Source: Marinobacter zhanjiangensis
GTDB taxonomy: Bacteria; Pseudomonadota; Gammaproteobacteria; Pseudomonadales; Oleiphilaceae
Length of the DNA stretch: 64,000 nt
Assembly: GCF_014651935.1 (NCBI RefSeq)
Contig: NZ_BMXV01000006.1
Span: 1 to 64,000, forward strand
Direction of reading: 5' to 3'
Shown here: piece by piece, positions 9,649-25,778 of the stretch
How positions within the stretch are numbered: position 1 is the stretch's first letter
Layout of the letters: each line of letters begins with the position of its first letter
The notes under the pieces: generated by a model
Databases searched by the model: none
What the model was told of the DNA's origin: nothing
The model's input: only the letters and a program-made list of their open reading frames with translations
Program-made: the position numbers and the translations under genes

Positions 9649-12600
9649 ATGACTTACTCCTACACTGAGAAAAAGCGGATTCGCAAAGACTTCAGTAAAT
9701 TGCCTTCCGTGATGGACGTCCCTTACTTGCTGGCTACCCAGCTTGATTCTTACCGGGACTTCCTGCAAATGGAAGCCGACGCTGATGCACGCCAGGAAAC
9801 TGGCCTGCATGCAGCCTTCAAATCCGTATTCCCGATTGTCAGTTACTCTGGCAACGCGGCGCTTGAATACGTGAGCTACCGTATTGGCGACCCGGTATTC
9901 GACGTCAAGGAATGTCAGCTCCGGGGCGTAACCTATGCTGCACCCCTGCGCGTAAAAGTTCGCCTGATCATCTACGATCGTGAGTCCTCCAACAAGGCGA
10001 TCAAGGATATCAAGGAACAGGAAGTCTACATGGGCGAAATGCCCCTGATGACTGGAAACGGTACCTTCGTTGTCAATGGTACCGAGCGGGTGATCGTGTC
10101 CCAACTTCACCGTTCGCCTGGTGTGTTCTTTGATCATGACAAGGGCAAGACTCACTCTTCCGGGAAACTGCTCTATTCTGCCCGCGTGATTCCTTACCGT
10201 GGCTCGTGGCTGGACTTCGAATTCGATCCCAAGGATTCCGTGTTTGTCCGGATCGACCGTCGCCGGAAGCTGCCAGCCAGCATTCTGTTGCGTGCTCTGG
10301 GCTACACCTCCGAGCAGATGCTCGGGATGTTCTTCGACACCAGCAAGTTCACCGTTGGTGAGGAAGCCGCTCGTCTGGAGCTGGTGCCGAGCCGCCTGCG
10401 TGGTGATATTGCCACCTTCGATATCAAGGACAAGGACGGCTCCGTCATTGTCGAGGAAGGTCGTCGTGTTACCGCCCGGCACATCCGTCAGCTGGAAAAA
10501 TCTGGCATCACCGAACTGGAAGTGCCCACCGAATACCTTCATGGTCGGGTCATTGCCCGTGACATGGTAGACACCAAGACCGGCGAAGTTCTGGTGGAGT
10601 GCAACACCGAAATCACCGAAGAAGTGATGGAAAAGATTCTGGGTGCCGGCGTCACTGACGTGGATACCCTTTACACTAACGATCTCGACTGCGGTCCGTT
10701 CATGTCCGATACCATTCGTATCGACCCGACCCGTACCCAGCTCGAAGCCCTGGTGGAAATCTACCGGATGATGCGTCCGGGGGAGCCGCCCACCAAAGAG
10801 TCTGCGGAGAATCTGTTCAACAATCTGTTCTTCTCTGAAGAGCGGTACGACCTTTCCGGCGTGGGGCGCATGAAGCTGAACCGTCGCCTGGGCCGTGAGG
10901 AAAGCACGGGTGAAGGCACACTGACCAACGATGACATCATCGATGTGCTCCGGACGCTGATCGACATCCGTAACGGCAACGGTCATGTCGACGATATCGA
11001 TAACCTTGGTAACCGTCGTATTCGCAGCGTTGGCGAGATGGCGGAAAACCAGTTCCGTGTCGGGCTGGTCCGTGTCGAACGGGCGGTACGCGAGCGTCTG
11101 AGCCTGGCGGAAAGCGAAGGCCTGATGCCTCAGGACCTGATCAACGCCAAGCCGGTTGCCGCTGCGGTGAAGGAGTTCTTTGGTTCCAGCCAGCTGTCCC
11201 AGTTCATGGACCAGAACAACCCGCTGTCCGAGGTTACGCACAAGCGTCGTGTATCGGCGCTCGGGCCGGGTGGCCTGACGCGGGAGCGCGCCGGCTTTGA
11301 GGTGCGTGACGTGCATCCGACCCATTATGGTCGCGTATGCCCGATCGAAACGCCGGAAGGTCCGAACATCGGTCTGATCAACTCACTGGCGACCTATGCC
11401 CGGACCAACTCCTACGGCTTCCTTGAAAGTCCGTACCGGAAGGTTATCGAAGGCCAGGTGACTGACGAGATTGTTTACCTTTCCGCCATCGAAGAGAGTA
11501 ATTTCATTATCGCCCAGGCCAGCTCCGCGCTGACCGATCAGGGCCGTCTGGCGGATGAACTGGTAACGGTTCGCCACCAGAACGAGTTCACCGTTACTCC
11601 GCCGGAGAACGTTAACTTCATGGACGTTTCCCCGCGCCAGGTGGTATCGGTGGCAGCTTCCCTGATCCCGTTCCTGGAGCACGACGACGCCAACCGCGCA
11701 CTGATGGGCTCGAACATGCAGCGTCAGGCGGTTCCGACTCTGCGGGCGGACAAGCCGGTAGTCGGTACAGGCCTTGAGCGTATCGTTGCCCAGGATTCCG
11801 GTGTCTGTGTTACCGCCCAGCGGGGCGGGGTCATCGAGGACGTGGACGCGGCTCGGATCGTGGTGCGTGTGGCAGATGTAGAAACCGAAGCCGGCGATGC
11901 TGGCGTGGATATCTACAACCTCATCAAGTACACCCGTTCCAACCAGAACACCTGCATCAACCAGCGTTCCATCGTGAAACAGGGTGATGTTGTCGCCCGC
12001 GGGGATGTACTCGCTGACGGTCCGTCCATCGATCTGGGTGAACTGGCACTGGGTCAGAACATACGCATCGCGTTCATGCCCTGGAACGGTTACAACTTCG
12101 AGGACTCCATCCTGATCTCCGAGAAGGTGGTTCAGGAAGACCGCTTCACCAGCATCCATATTCAGGAGCTGACCTGTGTGGCTCGTGACACCAAGCTGGG
12201 TAGTGAGGAGATTACTGCGGATATTCCCAACGTGGGCGAAAGCGCACTCTCGAAGCTGGACGAGTCCGGCATCGTATACATCGGTGCGGAAGTCGGCCCG
12301 GGCGACATTCTGGTGGGCAAGGTGACGCCAAAGGGCGAAACCCAGCTGACGCCGGAAGAAAAGCTGCTGAGGGCGATCTTTGGCGAGAAGGCGTCGGACG
12401 TGAAAGACACGTCCTCACGCGTCTCCGCCGGCACCCACGGTACCGTTATCGATGTTCAGGTCTTTACCCGGGACGGCATCGAGAAGGACGAGCGGGCCCT
12501 GTTCATTGAGCAGGAGCAGCTCAACAAGTACCGCAAGGATCTTAAGGACGAGTATCGAATTGTCGAAGGTGCCACTTTCGAGCGTCTTACCTCTGCGCTG

Positions 12601-13725
12601 GACGGGCAGGAAGTGATCAGTGGGCCCGGCCTGAAGAAGGGCGCGGTGCTTGATCAGGACTATCTGAGCGAGTTGGAACGGGGCCAGTGGTTCAAGCTGC
12701 GGATGAAGGACGAAGCGCTCAACGAACTGCTTGAAAAGTCCGAGCAGGGCCTGGAAGACCGCAAGAAGGAACATGACGAGCGTTTCGACGACAAGAAGCG
12801 CAAGCTTCAGCAGGGCGATGACCTGGCGCCTGGCGTACTCAAGATCGTCAAGGTTTATCTGGCTATCAAACGCCGGATCCAGCCAGGCGACAAGATGGCC
12901 GGTCGTCACGGCAACAAGGGTGTTATCTCCGCTGTTATGCCGGTAGAGGACATGCCCTACGATTCGGAAGGCACGACAGTTGATATTGTGCTGAACCCGT
13001 TGGGCGTGCCATCCCGGATGAACGTCGGTCAGGTGCTGGAAACGCACCTGGGTGCTGCTGCCAAGGGGCTCGGTCTGAAGATCAATGCCATGCTTGAAGA
13101 GCAGCGCAAGGTGTCTCAGATTCGTGAGTTCCTTGGCAAGATCTATAACCACAGCGAAGAAGTTCCGGTGGTGGATCTTGACAGCCTGAATGACGAGGAA
13201 GTGCTTCAGCTGGCCAATAACCTGCGCGATGGCGTGCCCATGGCAACAGCCGTCTTCGACGGCGCCAAGGAAGCCGAAGTGAAGCACATGCTTCAGTTGG
13301 CCGACATGGACACCAGCGGCCAGGTCACGCTGTACGACGGCCGTACCGGTGATGAGTTTGATCGTCCGGTGACAGTTGGCTACATGTACATGCTGAAGCT
13401 GAACCACCTGATCGACGACAAGATGCACGCCCGGTCCACTGGTTCCTACAGCCTGGTTACCCAGCAGCCGCTGGGTGGTAAGGCGCAGTTCGGTGGACAG
13501 CGGTTCGGCGAGATGGAAGTCTGGGCCCTTGAGGCCTATGGCGCGGCTTACACGTTGCAGGAAATGCTGACCGTCAAGTCTGACGACGTGAATGGCCGCA
13601 CCAAGATGTACAAGAACATTGTCGATGGCGATCACCGGATGGAGCCGGGAATGCCTGAGTCGTTCAACGTTCTTGTCAAGGAAATCCGCTCGCTGGGTAT
13701 CGACATCGAGCTGGAATCCGAGTGA
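9649..13725 (+). CDS. rpoB: DNA-directed RNA polymerase subunit beta
   Basis: RpoB is the beta subunit, forming half of the catalytic cleft of RNA polymerase. The 1358-residue product begins [15 protein letters not shown]. An ATG at 9643 is in frame, but GGGGA at 9638-9642 is spaced for 9649, and relatives start at this point. The rifampicin pocket (about 510-540) reads [22 protein letters not shown], the drug-sensitive sequence. [13 protein letters not shown] and the C-terminal clamp residues are present. A 15-nt perfect palindrome (9612-9626) lies just upstream. rpoC follows after 76 nt. Confidence 0.98.
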   Translation: MTYSYTEKKRIRKDFSKLPSVMDVPYLLATQLDSYRDFLQMEADADARQETGLHAAFKSVFPIVSYSGNAALEYVSYRIGDPVFDVKECQLRGVTYAAPLRVKVRLIIYDRESSNKAIKDIKEQEVYMGEMPLMTGNGTFVVNGTERVIVSQLHRSPGVFFDHDKGKTHSSGKLLYSARVIPYRGSWLDFEFDPKDSVFVRIDRRRKLPASILLRALGYTSEQMLGMFFDTSKFTVGEEAARLELVPSRLRGDIATFDIKDKDGSVIVEEGRRVTARHIRQLEKSGITELEVPTEYLHGRVIARDMVDTKTGEVLVECNTEITEEVMEKILGAGVTDVDTLYTNDLDCGPFMSDTIRIDPTRTQLEALVEIYRMMRPGEPPTKESAENLFNNLFFSEERYDLSGVGRMKLNRRLGREESTGEGTLTNDDIIDVLRTLIDIRNGNGHVDDIDNLGNRRIRSVGEMAENQFRVGLVRVERAVRERLSLAESEGLMPQDLINAKPVAAAVKEFFGSSQLSQFMDQNNPLSEVTHKRRVSALGPGGLTRERAGFEVRDVHPTHYGRVCPIETPEGPNIGLINSLATYARTNSYGFLESPYRKVIEGQVTDEIVYLSAIEESNFIIAQASSALTDQGRLADELVTVRHQNEFTVTPPENVNFMDVSPRQVVSVAASLIPFLEHDDANRALMGSNMQRQAVPTLRADKPVVGTGLERIVAQDSGVCVTAQRGGVIEDVDAARIVVRVADVETEAGDAGVDIYNLIKYTRSNQNTCINQRSIVKQGDVVARGDVLADGPSIDLGELALGQNIRIAFMPWNGYNFEDSILISEKVVQEDRFTSIHIQELTCVARDTKLGSEEITADIPNVGESALSKLDESGIVYIGAEVGPGDILVGKVTPKGETQLTPEEKLLRAIFGEKASDVKDTSSRVSAGTHGTVIDVQVFTRDGIEKDERALFIEQEQLNKYRKDLKDEYRIVEGATFERLTSALDGQEVISGPGLKKGAVLDQDYLSELERGQWFKLRMKDEALNELLEKSEQGLEDRKKEHDERFDDKKRKLQQGDDLAPGVLKIVKVYLAIKRRIQPGDKMAGRHGNKGVISAVMPVEDMPYDSEGTTVDIVLNPLGVPSRMNVGQVLETHLGAAAKGLGLKINAMLEEQRKVSQIREFLGKIYNHSEEVPVVDLDSLNDEEVLQLANNLRDGVPMATAVFDGAKEAEVKHMLQLADMDTSGQVTLYDGRTGDEFDRPVTVGYMYMLKLNHLIDDKMHARSTGSYSLVTQQPLGGKAQFGGQRFGEMEVWALEAYGAAYTLQEMLTVKSDDVNGRTKMYKNIVDGDHRMEPGMPESFNVLVKEIRSLGIDIELESE

Positions 13726-13801
13726 GCCGAATCGTTTTTTGGCAGCGTGAGCGGGCACAACAGTGCCCGCCCGAGATTAACGCCATCCGGAGCTGTTACT
13801 G

Positions 13802-18016
<4,215 letters not shown>

Positions 18017-18028
18017 GCCCCGGCGACC

Positions 18029-18066
18029 TTTAACCCCCGGGAACTACGGATCCCGGGTTGGTTAAA
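18029..18066 (+). terminator. Hairpin after rpoC
   Basis: TTTAACC-CCCGGGA pairs with TCCCGGG-TT-GGTTAAA, giving 14 pairs with a 2-nt bulge and an 8-nt loop. There is no T run after it, so it is either a weak terminator or an mRNA 3'-end stabiliser for rpoBC. Confidence 0.5.
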
Positions 18067-18081
18067 AAGAAATCAGTCGTC

Positions 18082-18110
18082 TTGACTGACCAGGGCCGCG
18101 GGCTTACACT
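18082..18110 (+). promoter_or_regulatory. Sigma-70 promoter of the str operon, overlapped by a dyad
   Basis: TTGACT (18082-18087), a 17-nt spacer and TACACT (18105-18110) predict a start near 18117, about 68 nt before rpsL. An 8-bp dyad AGGGCCGC/GCGGCCCT (18092-18099 and 18112-18119) brackets the -10 element. The start of the message carries a 9-bp hairpin TTACCCCCG/CGGGGGTAA (18126-18148). Confidence 0.75.
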
Positions 18111-18184
18111 TGCGGCCCTTAATTTTTACCCCCGTTCGCCGGGGGTAAGTTTCATTGGAATGGTTTTTTTTGGAGTTTGCTTAC

Positions 18185-18559
18185 ATGGCAACGATCAACC
18201 AGTTGGTACGTAAGCCTCGTAAACGCCGGGTAGCCAAGAGCGATGTACCTGCTCTGCAGGCCTGCCCGCAGCGTCGTGGCGTATGCACCCGTGTATACAC
18301 CACCACGCCGAAGAAGCCGAACTCCGCACTTCGTAAAGTGTGCCGTGTTCGCCTGACCAACGGCTACGAGGTTTCCTCATACATCGGCGGTGAAGGTCAC
18401 AACCTTCAGGAGCACAGTGTTGTGCTGATCCGTGGCGGTCGAGTAAAAGACCTTCCGGGTGTGCGCTATCACACTGTTCGCGGAACGCTGGACACCCAGG
18501 GTGTACAGAACCGTAAGCAGGGCCGCTCCAAGTACGGTACTAAACGACCCAAGTCCTGA
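18185..18559 (+). CDS. rpsL: 30S ribosomal protein S12
   Basis: S12 is a decoding-centre protein at the subunit interface. The 124-residue product contains the conserved [12 protein letters not shown] loop, with the lysine (K43-type) that is altered in streptomycin-resistant mutants unchanged here, and the second loop [12 protein letters not shown] 18185 is used rather than an upstream TTG because it gives the family length and start [12 protein letters not shown]. It is the first gene of the str operon. Confidence 0.98.
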   Translation: MATINQLVRKPRKRRVAKSDVPALQACPQRRGVCTRVYTTTPKKPNSALRKVCRVRLTNGYEVSSYIGGEGHNLQEHSVVLIRGGRVKDLPGVRYHTVRGTLDTQGVQNRKQGRSKYGTKRPKS

Positions 18560-18608
18560 TGTCCCTGATGGGTGTCTTTTATCGTCACTGTGAACGGTAA
18601 GAGTAAGG

Positions 18609-18632
18609 CTGAGTAGCTTCGTGCTATCTCAG
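18609..18632 (+). promoter_or_regulatory. Hairpin in the rpsL-rpsG gap, possible S7 control site
   Basis: CTGAG-TAGC pairs with GCTA-(T)-CTCAG around a TTCGT loop. In E. coli the rpsL-rpsG gap carries the S7 translational-repression site. The resemblance here is positional and structural only. Confidence 0.35.
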
Positions 18633-18670
18633 GGGTTCCTGAAGACCTTAATTTTTAGAAGGGCTTATCG

Positions 18671-19141
18671 ATGCCTAGAAGAAGAGTTGCAGCTAAACGG
18701 GAGATTATCCCGGATCCGAAGTTCGGCAGTGCACGGCTTGCCAAGTTCATCAACCATGTGATGGAAAGTGGCAAGAAGGCTGTTGCAGAGCGCATTGTTT
18801 ATGGCGCGCTTGATATCGTTGCCGACAAATCCAAGGAAGAGCCGATCGACATGTTCGAGAAGGCCCTGGAAAACATCCAGCCGATGGTCGAGGTCAAATC
18901 CCGTCGTGTTGGTGGTGCTACCTACCAGGTGCCTGTAGAAGTACGGCCTTCCCGTCAAAACGCGCTGGCCATGCGCTGGCTCGTAGAATTTTCACGGAAG
19001 CGTGGTGAAAAGTCCATGGCACAGCGACTGGCAGGTGAAATCCTGGACGCCGCTGACAGCAAGGGCTCCGCTGTTAAGAAGCGCGAAGACGTTCACCGCA
19101 TGGCAGAAGCCAACAAGGCGTTCTCTCACTTCCGTTTCTAA
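18671..19141 (+). CDS. rpsG: 30S ribosomal protein S7
   Basis: S7 nucleates assembly of the 30S head and contacts E-site tRNA. The 156-residue product starts [16 protein letters not shown] and has the expected beta-hairpin segment [14 protein letters not shown] and the C-terminal helix. It follows rpsL after 111 nt and precedes fusA by 18 nt in the str operon order. Confidence 0.98.
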   Translation: MPRRRVAAKREIIPDPKFGSARLAKFINHVMESGKKAVAERIVYGALDIVADKSKEEPIDMFEKALENIQPMVEVKSRRVGGATYQVPVEVRPSRQNALAMRWLVEFSRKRGEKSMAQRLAGEILDAADSKGSAVKKREDVHRMAEANKAFSHFRF

Positions 19142-19159
19142 TCAGCCGAGGTTTATACA

Positions 19160-21265
19160 GTGGCACGAAAGACTCCAATCAAACGATACAGAAACATCGG
19201 TATCTGTGCCCACGTGGATGCGGGTAAAACCACAACCACCGAGCGGGTACTGTTCTACACCGGTATCTCCCACAAGATCGGTGAAGTGCACGATGGCGCG
19301 GCTACCATGGACTGGATGGAGCAGGAGCAGGAGCGGGGCATTACCATCACCTCCGCCGCTACCACCTGTTTCTGGCAGGGCATGGACAAGCAGTACGACG
19401 AGCACCGTATCAACATCATCGATACGCCGGGACACGTTGACTTCACCATCGAGGTGGAGCGGTCCCTGCGGGTTCTCGACGGTGCCGTGGTCGTATTCTG
19501 TGGCTCCTCCGGCGTAGAGCCCCAGTCCGAAACCGTATGGCGTCAGGCCAACAAGTACGAAGTTCCCCGCATGGTGTTCGTCAACAAGATGGACCGTGCC
19601 GGTGCTGACTTCCTGCGTGTGGTTGACCAGATCAAGAATCGCCTGGGTGCCAATGCCGTACCCGTTCAGCTGCCGATCGGTGCCGAAGACGAGTTTGCCG
19701 GTATCGTCGATCTGATCCGGAACAAGGCGATCTACTGGAACGAAGATGACGCTGGCGCAACCTATGACGAGCGTGATGTTCCCGAGTCCATGGTCGACGA
19801 AGTGGCCATGTACCGTGAGCAGATGGTTGAAGCGGCCGCCGAAGCCAACGAAGAGCTGATGGAACGCTACCTTGATGAAGGCGAGCTGAGCATCGAGGAC
19901 ATCAAGAAAGGTCTTCGCATCCGCACACTGGCCAACGAGATCGTCGTTGCGACCTGTGGCTCTGCCTTCAAGAACAAGGGCGTACAGGCCGTTCTGGACT
20001 CCGTCATCGAGTTCCTGCCGGCACCGAACGAAGTCAAGGCGATTCGTGGTGAAATCGACGACGAAGGCACCGAGGCTATCCGTGAAGCGGACGACAATGC
20101 GCCGTTCGCAGCCCTGGCGTTCAAGATTGCCACCGATCCGTTCGTGGGTACGCTGACCTTCTTCCGGGTTTACTCCGGTAAGCTGGAGTCCGGCAACGCG
20201 GTCTACAACTCCGTGAAGCAAAAGAAAGAGCGCGTCGGCCGTATGGTGCAGATGCACTCGAAAGAGCGTCAGGAGATCAAGGAAGTACTGGCTGGCGATA
20301 TTGCCGCAGCGATCGGTCTCAAGAACGTCACCACCGGCGACACCCTTTGTGACGAGAACAACAAGATTGTTCTGGAGCGCATGGAGTTCCCGGAGCCGGT
20401 TATTTCCGTAGCCGTTGAACCGAAGTCCAAGGCGGACCAGGAAAAGATGGGCGTAGCCCTGGGCAAGCTGGCCCAGGAAGACCCGTCGTTCCGCGTTCGT
20501 ACCGACGAAGAGTCTGGTCAGACCATCATTTCCGGTATGGGCGAGCTGCACCTGGACATCATCGTTGACCGCATGAAGCGTGAGTTCAAGGTAGAAGCCA
20601 ACATTGGCAAGCCCCAGGTGGCCTACCGCGAGCGCATTCGCAAGGCGGTGGACGTCGAGGGCAAGTTTGTTCGCCAGTCAGGCGGTCGTGGTCAGTATGG
20701 TCACGTCAAGATCAAGCTCGAGCCGCTGCCTCTGGACGAGGAAGATGGCGAGAACTTTATCTTTGAGAATCAGATCGTGGGCGGTGTGGTTCCCAAGGAA
20801 TACATCCCGGCGGTTCAGCAGGGTATTGAAGAGCAGATGCAGAACGGCTGTTTGGCCGGCTATCCGCTGCTGCGCATCAAGGCCATCCTGTATGACGGTT
20901 CGTTCCACGAAGTCGACTCCAATGAGATGGCGTTCAAGGTAGCGGGCTCCATGGCCATGAAGAAAGGCGCACTGGAAGCCGACCCGGCAATCCTCGAGCC
21001 GATCATGAAGGTCGAGTGCGTTACCCCCGAAGAATACATGGGTGACGTGGTTGGTGACCTTAACCGTCGTCGGGGCGTTGTCCTGGGTATGGATGAAGGT
21101 CCTGCAGGCAAGGTCATCCGTGCCGAGGTTCCGTTGTCGGAGATGTTCGGTTACGCCACAGATCTGCGTTCAGCAACGCAGGGCAGGGCGTCTTACGCAA
21201 TGGAGTTTGCCGGTTATTCCGAAGCTCCCTCGAACATTGCCGAAGCGATCATTAAAAAGGGTTGA
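19160..21265 (+). CDS. fusA: Elongation factor G
   Basis: EF-G is the GTPase driving ribosomal translocation. The 701-residue product starts at GTG 19160 ([15 protein letters not shown]). It has the P-loop AHVDAGKTT (about 17-25), switch region [24 protein letters not shown] and domains II-V. It is the str-operon copy and the only EF-G in the window. Confidence 0.98.
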   Translation: MARKTPIKRYRNIGICAHVDAGKTTTTERVLFYTGISHKIGEVHDGAATMDWMEQEQERGITITSAATTCFWQGMDKQYDEHRINIIDTPGHVDFTIEVERSLRVLDGAVVVFCGSSGVEPQSETVWRQANKYEVPRMVFVNKMDRAGADFLRVVDQIKNRLGANAVPVQLPIGAEDEFAGIVDLIRNKAIYWNEDDAGATYDERDVPESMVDEVAMYREQMVEAAAEANEELMERYLDEGELSIEDIKKGLRIRTLANEIVVATCGSAFKNKGVQAVLDSVIEFLPAPNEVKAIRGEIDDEGTEAIREADDNAPFAALAFKIATDPFVGTLTFFRVYSGKLESGNAVYNSVKQKKERVGRMVQMHSKERQEIKEVLAGDIAAAIGLKNVTTGDTLCDENNKIVLERMEFPEPVISVAVEPKSKADQEKMGVALGKLAQEDPSFRVRTDEESGQTIISGMGELHLDIIVDRMKREFKVEANIGKPQVAYRERIRKAVDVEGKFVRQSGGRGQYGHVKIKLEPLPLDEEDGENFIFENQIVGGVVPKEYIPAVQQGIEEQMQNGCLAGYPLLRIKAILYDGSFHEVDSNEMAFKVAGSMAMKKGALEADPAILEPIMKVECVTPEEYMGDVVGDLNRRRGVVLGMDEGPAGKVIRAEVPLSEMFGYATDLRSATQGRASYAMEFAGYSEAPSNIAEAIIKKG

Positions 21266-21300
21266 TCCCCAGGACTTGAGAAACAGGAAGAGGTATAACC

Positions 21301-22497
21301 GTGTCTAAAGCAAAATTTGAACGTAACAAACCGCACCTGAACGTGGGCACCATTGGTCACGTTGACCATGGCAAGACCACGCTCACGGCGGCACTGACTC
21401 GCGTATGTCACGAAGTGTGGGGTACTGGTTCTGCAAGCGCATTCGACTCGATCGATAACGCACCGGAAGAGAAAGCGCGTGGTATCACCATCGCGACCTC
21501 TCACGTTGAGTATGATTCCCCGAACCGTCACTACGCGCACGTAGACTGCCCGGGCCACGCTGACTATGTGAAGAACATGATCACGGGTGCGGCGCAGATG
21601 GACGGTGCGATCCTGGTTTGCTCCGCGGCTGACGGCCCCATGCCGCAGACTCGCGAGCACATCCTGCTGTCCCGCCAGGTAGGTGTTCCCTACATTGTCG
21701 TGTTCCTGAACAAGGCCGACATGGTAGACGACGAGGAGCTGCTGGAGCTGGTCGAGATGGAGGTTCGCGAACTGCTGAGCCAGTACGACTTCCCGGGCGA
21801 CGACACGCCGATCATCACTGGCTCCGCGCTGATGGCGCTGGAAGGCAAGGATGACAACGAGATGGGTACTACCGCGGTACAGAAGCTGGTAGAAGCCCTG
21901 GACGACTACCTGCCGGAGCCGGAGCGTGCCATCGATCAGCCGTTCCTGATGCCGATCGAGGACGTCTTCTCCATCTCTGGTCGTGGTACGGTTGTGACGG
22001 GACGTGTAGAGCGCGGCATCGTCAAGACCGGCGACGAAGTGGAAATTATCGGTATCAAGGACACCGTCAAGACCGTTGTTACCGGTGTTGAGATGTTCCG
22101 CAAGCTGCTCGACGAAGGCCGTGCCGGTGAGAACATCGGTGCGCTGCTGCGTGGCACCAAGCGTGACGACGTAGAGCGTGGCCAGGTACTGGCGGTACCG
22201 GGTTCGATCACTCCGCACACCAAGTTCGAGTGCGAAGTGTACGTACTGAGCAAGGACGAGGGCGGTCGTCATACCCCGTTCTTCAAGGGCTACCGTCCGC
22301 AGTTCTACTTCCGGACCACTGACGTGACTGGCTCTTGCGAGCTGCCGGAAGGTGTTGAAATGGTAATGCCGGGTGACAACGTGAAAATGTCTGTTACCCT
22401 GATCGCTCCGATCGCCATGGAAGATGGCCTGCGCTTCGCGATTCGCGAAGGCGGCCGTACCGTTGGTGCCGGCGTGGTTTCCAAGATCATCGAGTAA
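21301..22497 (+). CDS. tuf: Elongation factor Tu (second copy)
   Basis: This 398-residue EF-Tu appears identical in protein sequence to the copy at 4659. It starts with GTG rather than ATG. At nucleotide level the first 200 bases and long internal tracts are identical, with about twenty silent differences elsewhere, and identity stops abruptly upstream of the start and about 13 nt after the stop. This pattern is typical of gene conversion. It is the last gene of the str operon, followed by a strong terminator. Confidence 0.97.
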   Translation: MSKAKFERNKPHLNVGTIGHVDHGKTTLTAALTRVCHEVWGTGSASAFDSIDNAPEEKARGITIATSHVEYDSPNRHYAHVDCPGHADYVKNMITGAAQMDGAILVCSAADGPMPQTREHILLSRQVGVPYIVVFLNKADMVDDEELLELVEMEVRELLSQYDFPGDDTPIITGSALMALEGKDDNEMGTTAVQKLVEALDDYLPEPERAIDQPFLMPIEDVFSISGRGTVVTGRVERGIVKTGDEVEIIGIKDTVKTVVTGVEMFRKLLDEGRAGENIGALLRGTKRDDVERGQVLAVPGSITPHTKFECEVYVLSKDEGGRHTPFFKGYRPQFYFRTTDVTGSCELPEGVEMVMPGDNVKMSVTLIAPIAMEDGLRFAIREGGRTVGAGVVSKIIE

Positions 22498-22514
22498 CAG
22501 CTCCGGTGATCCGG

Positions 22515-22542
22515 AAAAGGGGCTGCTGCGCAGCCCCTTTTT
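22515..22542 (+). terminator. Rho-independent terminator of the str operon
   Basis: AAAAGGGGCTGC and GCAGCCCCTTTTT form a perfect 12-bp stem with a TGC loop and T tract, 17 nt after the second tuf stop. It separates the str from the S10 operon. Confidence 0.93.
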
Positions 22543-22592
22543 CTGTTCCGCAAGTACGCGTGCTCGGCAATGTTTGGCAGATCTATAGCTGC

Positions 22593-22621
22593 TTGACACT
22601 GCTGGGTATTATGCATACAAT
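22593..22621 (+). promoter_or_regulatory. Strong sigma-70 promoter of the S10 operon
   Basis: The consensus TTGACA (22593-22598), a 17-nt spacer and TACAAT (22616-22621) predict a start near 22628. The resulting leader is only about 54 nt and contains one small hairpin, TAACAG-TAG-CTGTTA (22647-22661). That is much shorter than the 170-nt L4-responsive leader known from E. coli. Confidence 0.85.
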
Positions 22622-22681
22622 GCGGCTCCTTTTTTTGAAGGTCGGCTAACAGTAGCTGTTACTAGTGGAGTTTGGTGCATC

Positions 22682-22993
22682 ATGCAAAGCCAAAAGATTC
22701 GAATCCGGTTGAAGGCGTTTGATTATCGCCTTATCGACCAGTCCACGCAGGAGATCGTCGATACCGCCAAGCGGACCGGCGCCCAGGTGCGTGGACCTAT
22801 CCCTCTGCCGACGCGGAAGGAAAAGTACACCATCCTGATCTCTCCGCACGTCAACAAGGACGCGCGCGATCAGTATGAAATTCGCACACATAAGCGTTTG
22901 CTTGACATTGTTGAGCCGACGGAAAAGACAGTAGATGCTTTGATGAAGCTGGATCTGGCAGCAGGTGTAGACGTTCAGATCAGCCTCGGCTAA
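22682..22993 (+). CDS. rpsJ: 30S ribosomal protein S10
   Basis: S10 is a 30S head protein and, as NusE, a partner of NusG/NusB in transcription-translation coupling and antitermination. The 103-residue product ([19 protein letters not shown]) has the usual length. It is first in the S10 operon. A 7-bp hairpin AATACCA/TGGTATT overlaps its stop codon (22992-23008). Confidence 0.98.
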   Translation: MQSQKIRIRLKAFDYRLIDQSTQEIVDTAKRTGAQVRGPIPLPTRKEKYTILISPHVNKDARDQYEIRTHKRLLDIVEPTEKTVDALMKLDLAAGVDVQISLG

Positions 22994-23070
22994 TACCAGC
23001 CTGGTATTGGTCAGTGTAACTGTCCTAAGGCCATAGAGGGTGCGAGCCCCGTACACTATAGAGGTGAAAC

Positions 23071-23709
23071 ATGGCAATTGGTGTAGTCGGTCGTAAGGCC
23101 GGAATGACCCGTATTTTTACGGAAGACGGGCAAGCAGTGCCCGTAACGGTAATTGAGGTTGAATCCAACCGCATTACCCAACTGAAAACCCTCGAAAGCG
23201 ATGGCTATCGTGCCGTTCAGGTAACTGTTGGCAACCGTCGCCCCTCCCGGGTATCCAAGGCCCAGTCCGGTCACTACGCGAAGGCGGGTGTCGAGGCTGG
23301 TCGTGGTCTGTGGGAGTTCCGTCTTGCCGATGACGAAGGCGACGAACTCCAGGCCGGTGGCGAGATCACCGTCTCCGTCTTTGAAGATGGCCAGACCGTG
23401 GATGCCACAGCCCACTCCAAGGGTAAGGGTTTCCAGGGTGGCGTGAAGCGCTGGAACTTCTCCATGCAGGACGCCACTCACGGTAACTCCCTGTCCCACC
23501 GTGCTCCGGGTTCCATTGGTCAGAACCAGACCCCGGGTAAGGTATTCAAGGGCAAGAAGATGGCCGGTCAGATGGGCAACAAGCAGGTAACCACCCAGAA
23601 TCTGGAAGTGGTTCGTGTTGATGCCGAGCGCAATCTGCTGCTGGTCCGCGGCGCTGTTCCCGGTGCTACCGGTGGCAACGTGATCATCAAGCCTGCAGTT
23701 AAAGCCTGA
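23071..23709 (+). CDS. rplC: 50S ribosomal protein L3
   Basis: L3 is an early-assembly protein whose central loop reaches the peptidyl-transferase centre. The 212-residue product contains [10 protein letters not shown] at the N-terminus, and the loop [20 protein letters not shown] carries the glutamine that is methylated by PrmB in E. coli. It is the second gene of the S10 operon. Confidence 0.98.
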   Translation: MAIGVVGRKAGMTRIFTEDGQAVPVTVIEVESNRITQLKTLESDGYRAVQVTVGNRRPSRVSKAQSGHYAKAGVEAGRGLWEFRLADDEGDELQAGGEITVSVFEDGQTVDATAHSKGKGFQGGVKRWNFSMQDATHGNSLSHRAPGSIGQNQTPGKVFKGKKMAGQMGNKQVTTQNLEVVRVDAERNLLLVRGAVPGATGGNVIIKPAVKA

Positions 23710-23720
23710 GGAGCGGTGCG

Positions 23721-24326
23721 ATGGAATTGACAATTACAGGTAGCGGTCAGGGAATTTCGGTTTCCGATGCCGCGTTCGCCAAAGAATTCAACGAGTCGTT
23801 GGTTCACCAGGTCGTCACCGCCTACATGGCTGGTGGCCGTCAGGGTACCAAGGCTCAGAAAACCCGTTCTGAAGTCAGCGGCGGTGGCAAGAAGCCGTGG
23901 CGTCAGAAGGGTACGGGCCGCGCCCGTGCCGGCACCATCCGTAGCCCGATCTGGCGCTCCGGTGGCGTAACCTTCGCCGCCAAGCCCCGTGGCTTCGAGC
24001 AGAAGGTGAACCGGAAGATGTACCGCGCGGCAATGCAGTCCATTTTTTCCGAGCTGGTTCGTCAGGAGCGTCTGGTCCTGGTTGACGACATTAATGTCGA
24101 CACCCCGAAGACCAAGGCATTCAACGAAAAGCTGAAGGGTCTGGGCGTCAGCAATGCCCTGATTCTTGCCGAGAATGTAGAGCAGAACCTTCATCTGGCG
24201 TCCCGCAATATTCCGCACATCGACGTGCGCGACGTTGCAGGCCTTGATCCGGTAAGCCTGGTTGCCTTTGAGAAGGTTGTGGTTACCGTTCCGGCTCTTA
24301 AGAAGATCGAGGAGATGCTGGGATGA
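23721..24326 (+). CDS. rplD: 50S ribosomal protein L4
   Basis: L4 lines the peptide exit tunnel. In E. coli it also represses the S10 operon at transcription and translation. The 201-residue product has the tunnel loop with [18 protein letters not shown] (about 54-71). Its last codons overlap rplW (ATGA at 24323). Confidence 0.98.
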   Translation: MELTITGSGQGISVSDAAFAKEFNESLVHQVVTAYMAGGRQGTKAQKTRSEVSGGGKKPWRQKGTGRARAGTIRSPIWRSGGVTFAAKPRGFEQKVNRKMYRAAMQSIFSELVRQERLVLVDDINVDTPKTKAFNEKLKGLGVSNALILAENVEQNLHLASRNIPHIDVRDVAGLDPVSLVAFEKVVVTVPALKKIEEMLG

Positions 24327-24616
24327 ATCAGGAACGTATCTACAAGGTTCTTCTGGGACCTCACGTATCAGAAAAGACGTCTCTGGCTGCCGAGAGCAAC
24401 CACGTTGTCTTCCGGGTCGCCCCGGACGCAAGCAAACCGGAGATCAAGAAAGCCGTTGAACAGCTGTTCAACGTCACCGTCGAAGGTGTTCAGGTTCTGA
24501 ACCGTAAGGGTAAGCTCAAGCGTACCGTTCGCGGCTTCGGCAAGCGTTCTGACATTCGTAAGGCTTATGTGAAGCTTGCGGAAGGTCAGGACATCGATTT
24601 TCTGGATGTGGAATAA
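24323..24616 (+). CDS. rplW: 50S ribosomal protein L23
   Basis: L23 sits at the tunnel exit and docks trigger factor and SRP. The 97-residue product begins [18 protein letters not shown] and includes the chaperone-docking region. The start overlaps the rplD stop by four bases. Confidence 0.97.
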   Translation: MNQERIYKVLLGPHVSEKTSLAAESNHVVFRVAPDASKPEIKKAVEQLFNVTVEGVQVLNRKGKLKRTVRGFGKRSDIRKAYVKLAEGQDIDFLDVE

Positions 24617-24633
24617 GGTAAAGGGGTCGTAAT

Positions 24634-25461
24634 ATGCCGATCGTCAAAACCAAACCAACATCTGCCGGACGCCGTCACGTTGTAAAGCTTTACAACCCGG
24701 ACCTCCACAAGGGGCGCCCTTACGAGCCGTTGGTAGAGTCGAAGAGCAAATCGGGTGGTCGTAACCATTTTGGTCGTATCACTACCCGTCACGTTGGTGG
24801 TGGCCACAAGCAGCACTACCGCATTATTGATTTCAAGCGGACCAAAGATGGTATCCCGGCGGTTATCGAGCGCCTGGAATACGATCCGAACCGCTCTGCG
24901 CACATCGCACTGCTGAAGTATGCTGATGGTGAGCGTCGCTACATTATCGCTCCCAAGGGCGTGCGGATCGGTGACCCTGTTCGCTCCGGTATCGACGCAC
25001 CGATCAAGGTGGGCTCCACGCTGCCGCTCCGGAACATTCCGGTCGGTTCCGTGATCCACTGCGTCGAACTCAAGCCTGGCAAAGGTGCCCAGCTGGCTCG
25101 CTCCGCGGGCGCATCCGTACAGCTGGTTGCAAGGGAGGGGGCATATGCCACCATCCGCCTGCGTTCAGGTGAAATGCGTAAGGTGCTTGTAGAGTGCCGT
25201 GCAACGCTGGGTGAAGTATCCAACAGCGAGCACACTCTCAAGCAGCTTGGTAAAGCGGGTGCATCACGTTGGCGCGGCAAAAGGCCAACAGTACGTGGTG
25301 TTGCTATGAACCCAGTTGACCACCCACATGGTGGTGGTGAAGGGCGTACCTCTGGCGGGCGTCACCCGGTTACTCCGTGGGGTGTTCCGACCAAAGGGCA
25401 TAAGACTCGTAAGAACAAGCGTACTGACAAGATGATAGTACGTCGTCGTTCGGCCAAGTAA
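24634..25461 (+). CDS. rplB: 50S ribosomal protein L2
   Basis: L2 is required for subunit joining and peptidyl-transferase activity. The 275-residue product shows the conserved C-terminal [17 protein letters not shown], with the histidine implicated in function. The N-terminal extension and OB-like core are of normal length. Confidence 0.98.
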   Translation: MPIVKTKPTSAGRRHVVKLYNPDLHKGRPYEPLVESKSKSGGRNHFGRITTRHVGGGHKQHYRIIDFKRTKDGIPAVIERLEYDPNRSAHIALLKYADGERRYIIAPKGVRIGDPVRSGIDAPIKVGSTLPLRNIPVGSVIHCVELKPGKGAQLARSAGASVQLVAREGAYATIRLRSGEMRKVLVECRATLGEVSNSEHTLKQLGKAGASRWRGKRPTVRGVAMNPVDHPHGGGEGRTSGGRHPVTPWGVPTKGHKTRKNKRTDKMIVRRRSAK

Positions 25462-25485
25462 AACGACTACATAGAGGTAATTGCT

Positions 25486-25761
25486 GTGCCACGTTCTTTG
25501 AAGAAAGGTCCTTTTATAGACCTGCATCTGATGAAGAAGGTCGAAACAGCTCTGGAAGCGAACGACAAGCGGCCGATCAAGACCTGGTCCCGTCGTTCCA
25601 CGATCTTTCCGGAGTTCGTTGGTTTGACCATTGCAGTCCACAACGGCAAGCAACACGTGCCCGTCTATGTGACCGAAGATATGGTTGGTCACAAGCTGGG
25701 CGAGTTCGCGGCAACGCGTTCTTACCGTGGTCATGCAGCCGACAAGAAAGCTAAACGCTGA
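25486..25761 (+). CDS. rpsS: 30S ribosomal protein S19
   Basis: S19 is a 30S head protein that forms bridges to the 50S subunit. The 91-residue product begins at GTG 25486 ([15 protein letters not shown]), contains [14 protein letters not shown] and matches the family length. Confidence 0.97.
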   Translation: MPRSLKKGPFIDLHLMKKVETALEANDKRPIKTWSRRSTIFPEFVGLTIAVHNGKQHVPVYVTEDMVGHKLGEFAATRSYRGHAADKKAKR

Positions 25762-25778
25762 TTGTGAGGGGAAACGAA

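Noticed and set aside
11180..11275. Rifampicin-resistance mutation in rpoB
   Set aside because: The pocket residues (QFMDQNN, THKRR, SALG) are wild type.
9532..11325. Long antisense frame over rpoB
   Set aside because: It is a mirror of rpoB coding sequence and has no independent start signal.
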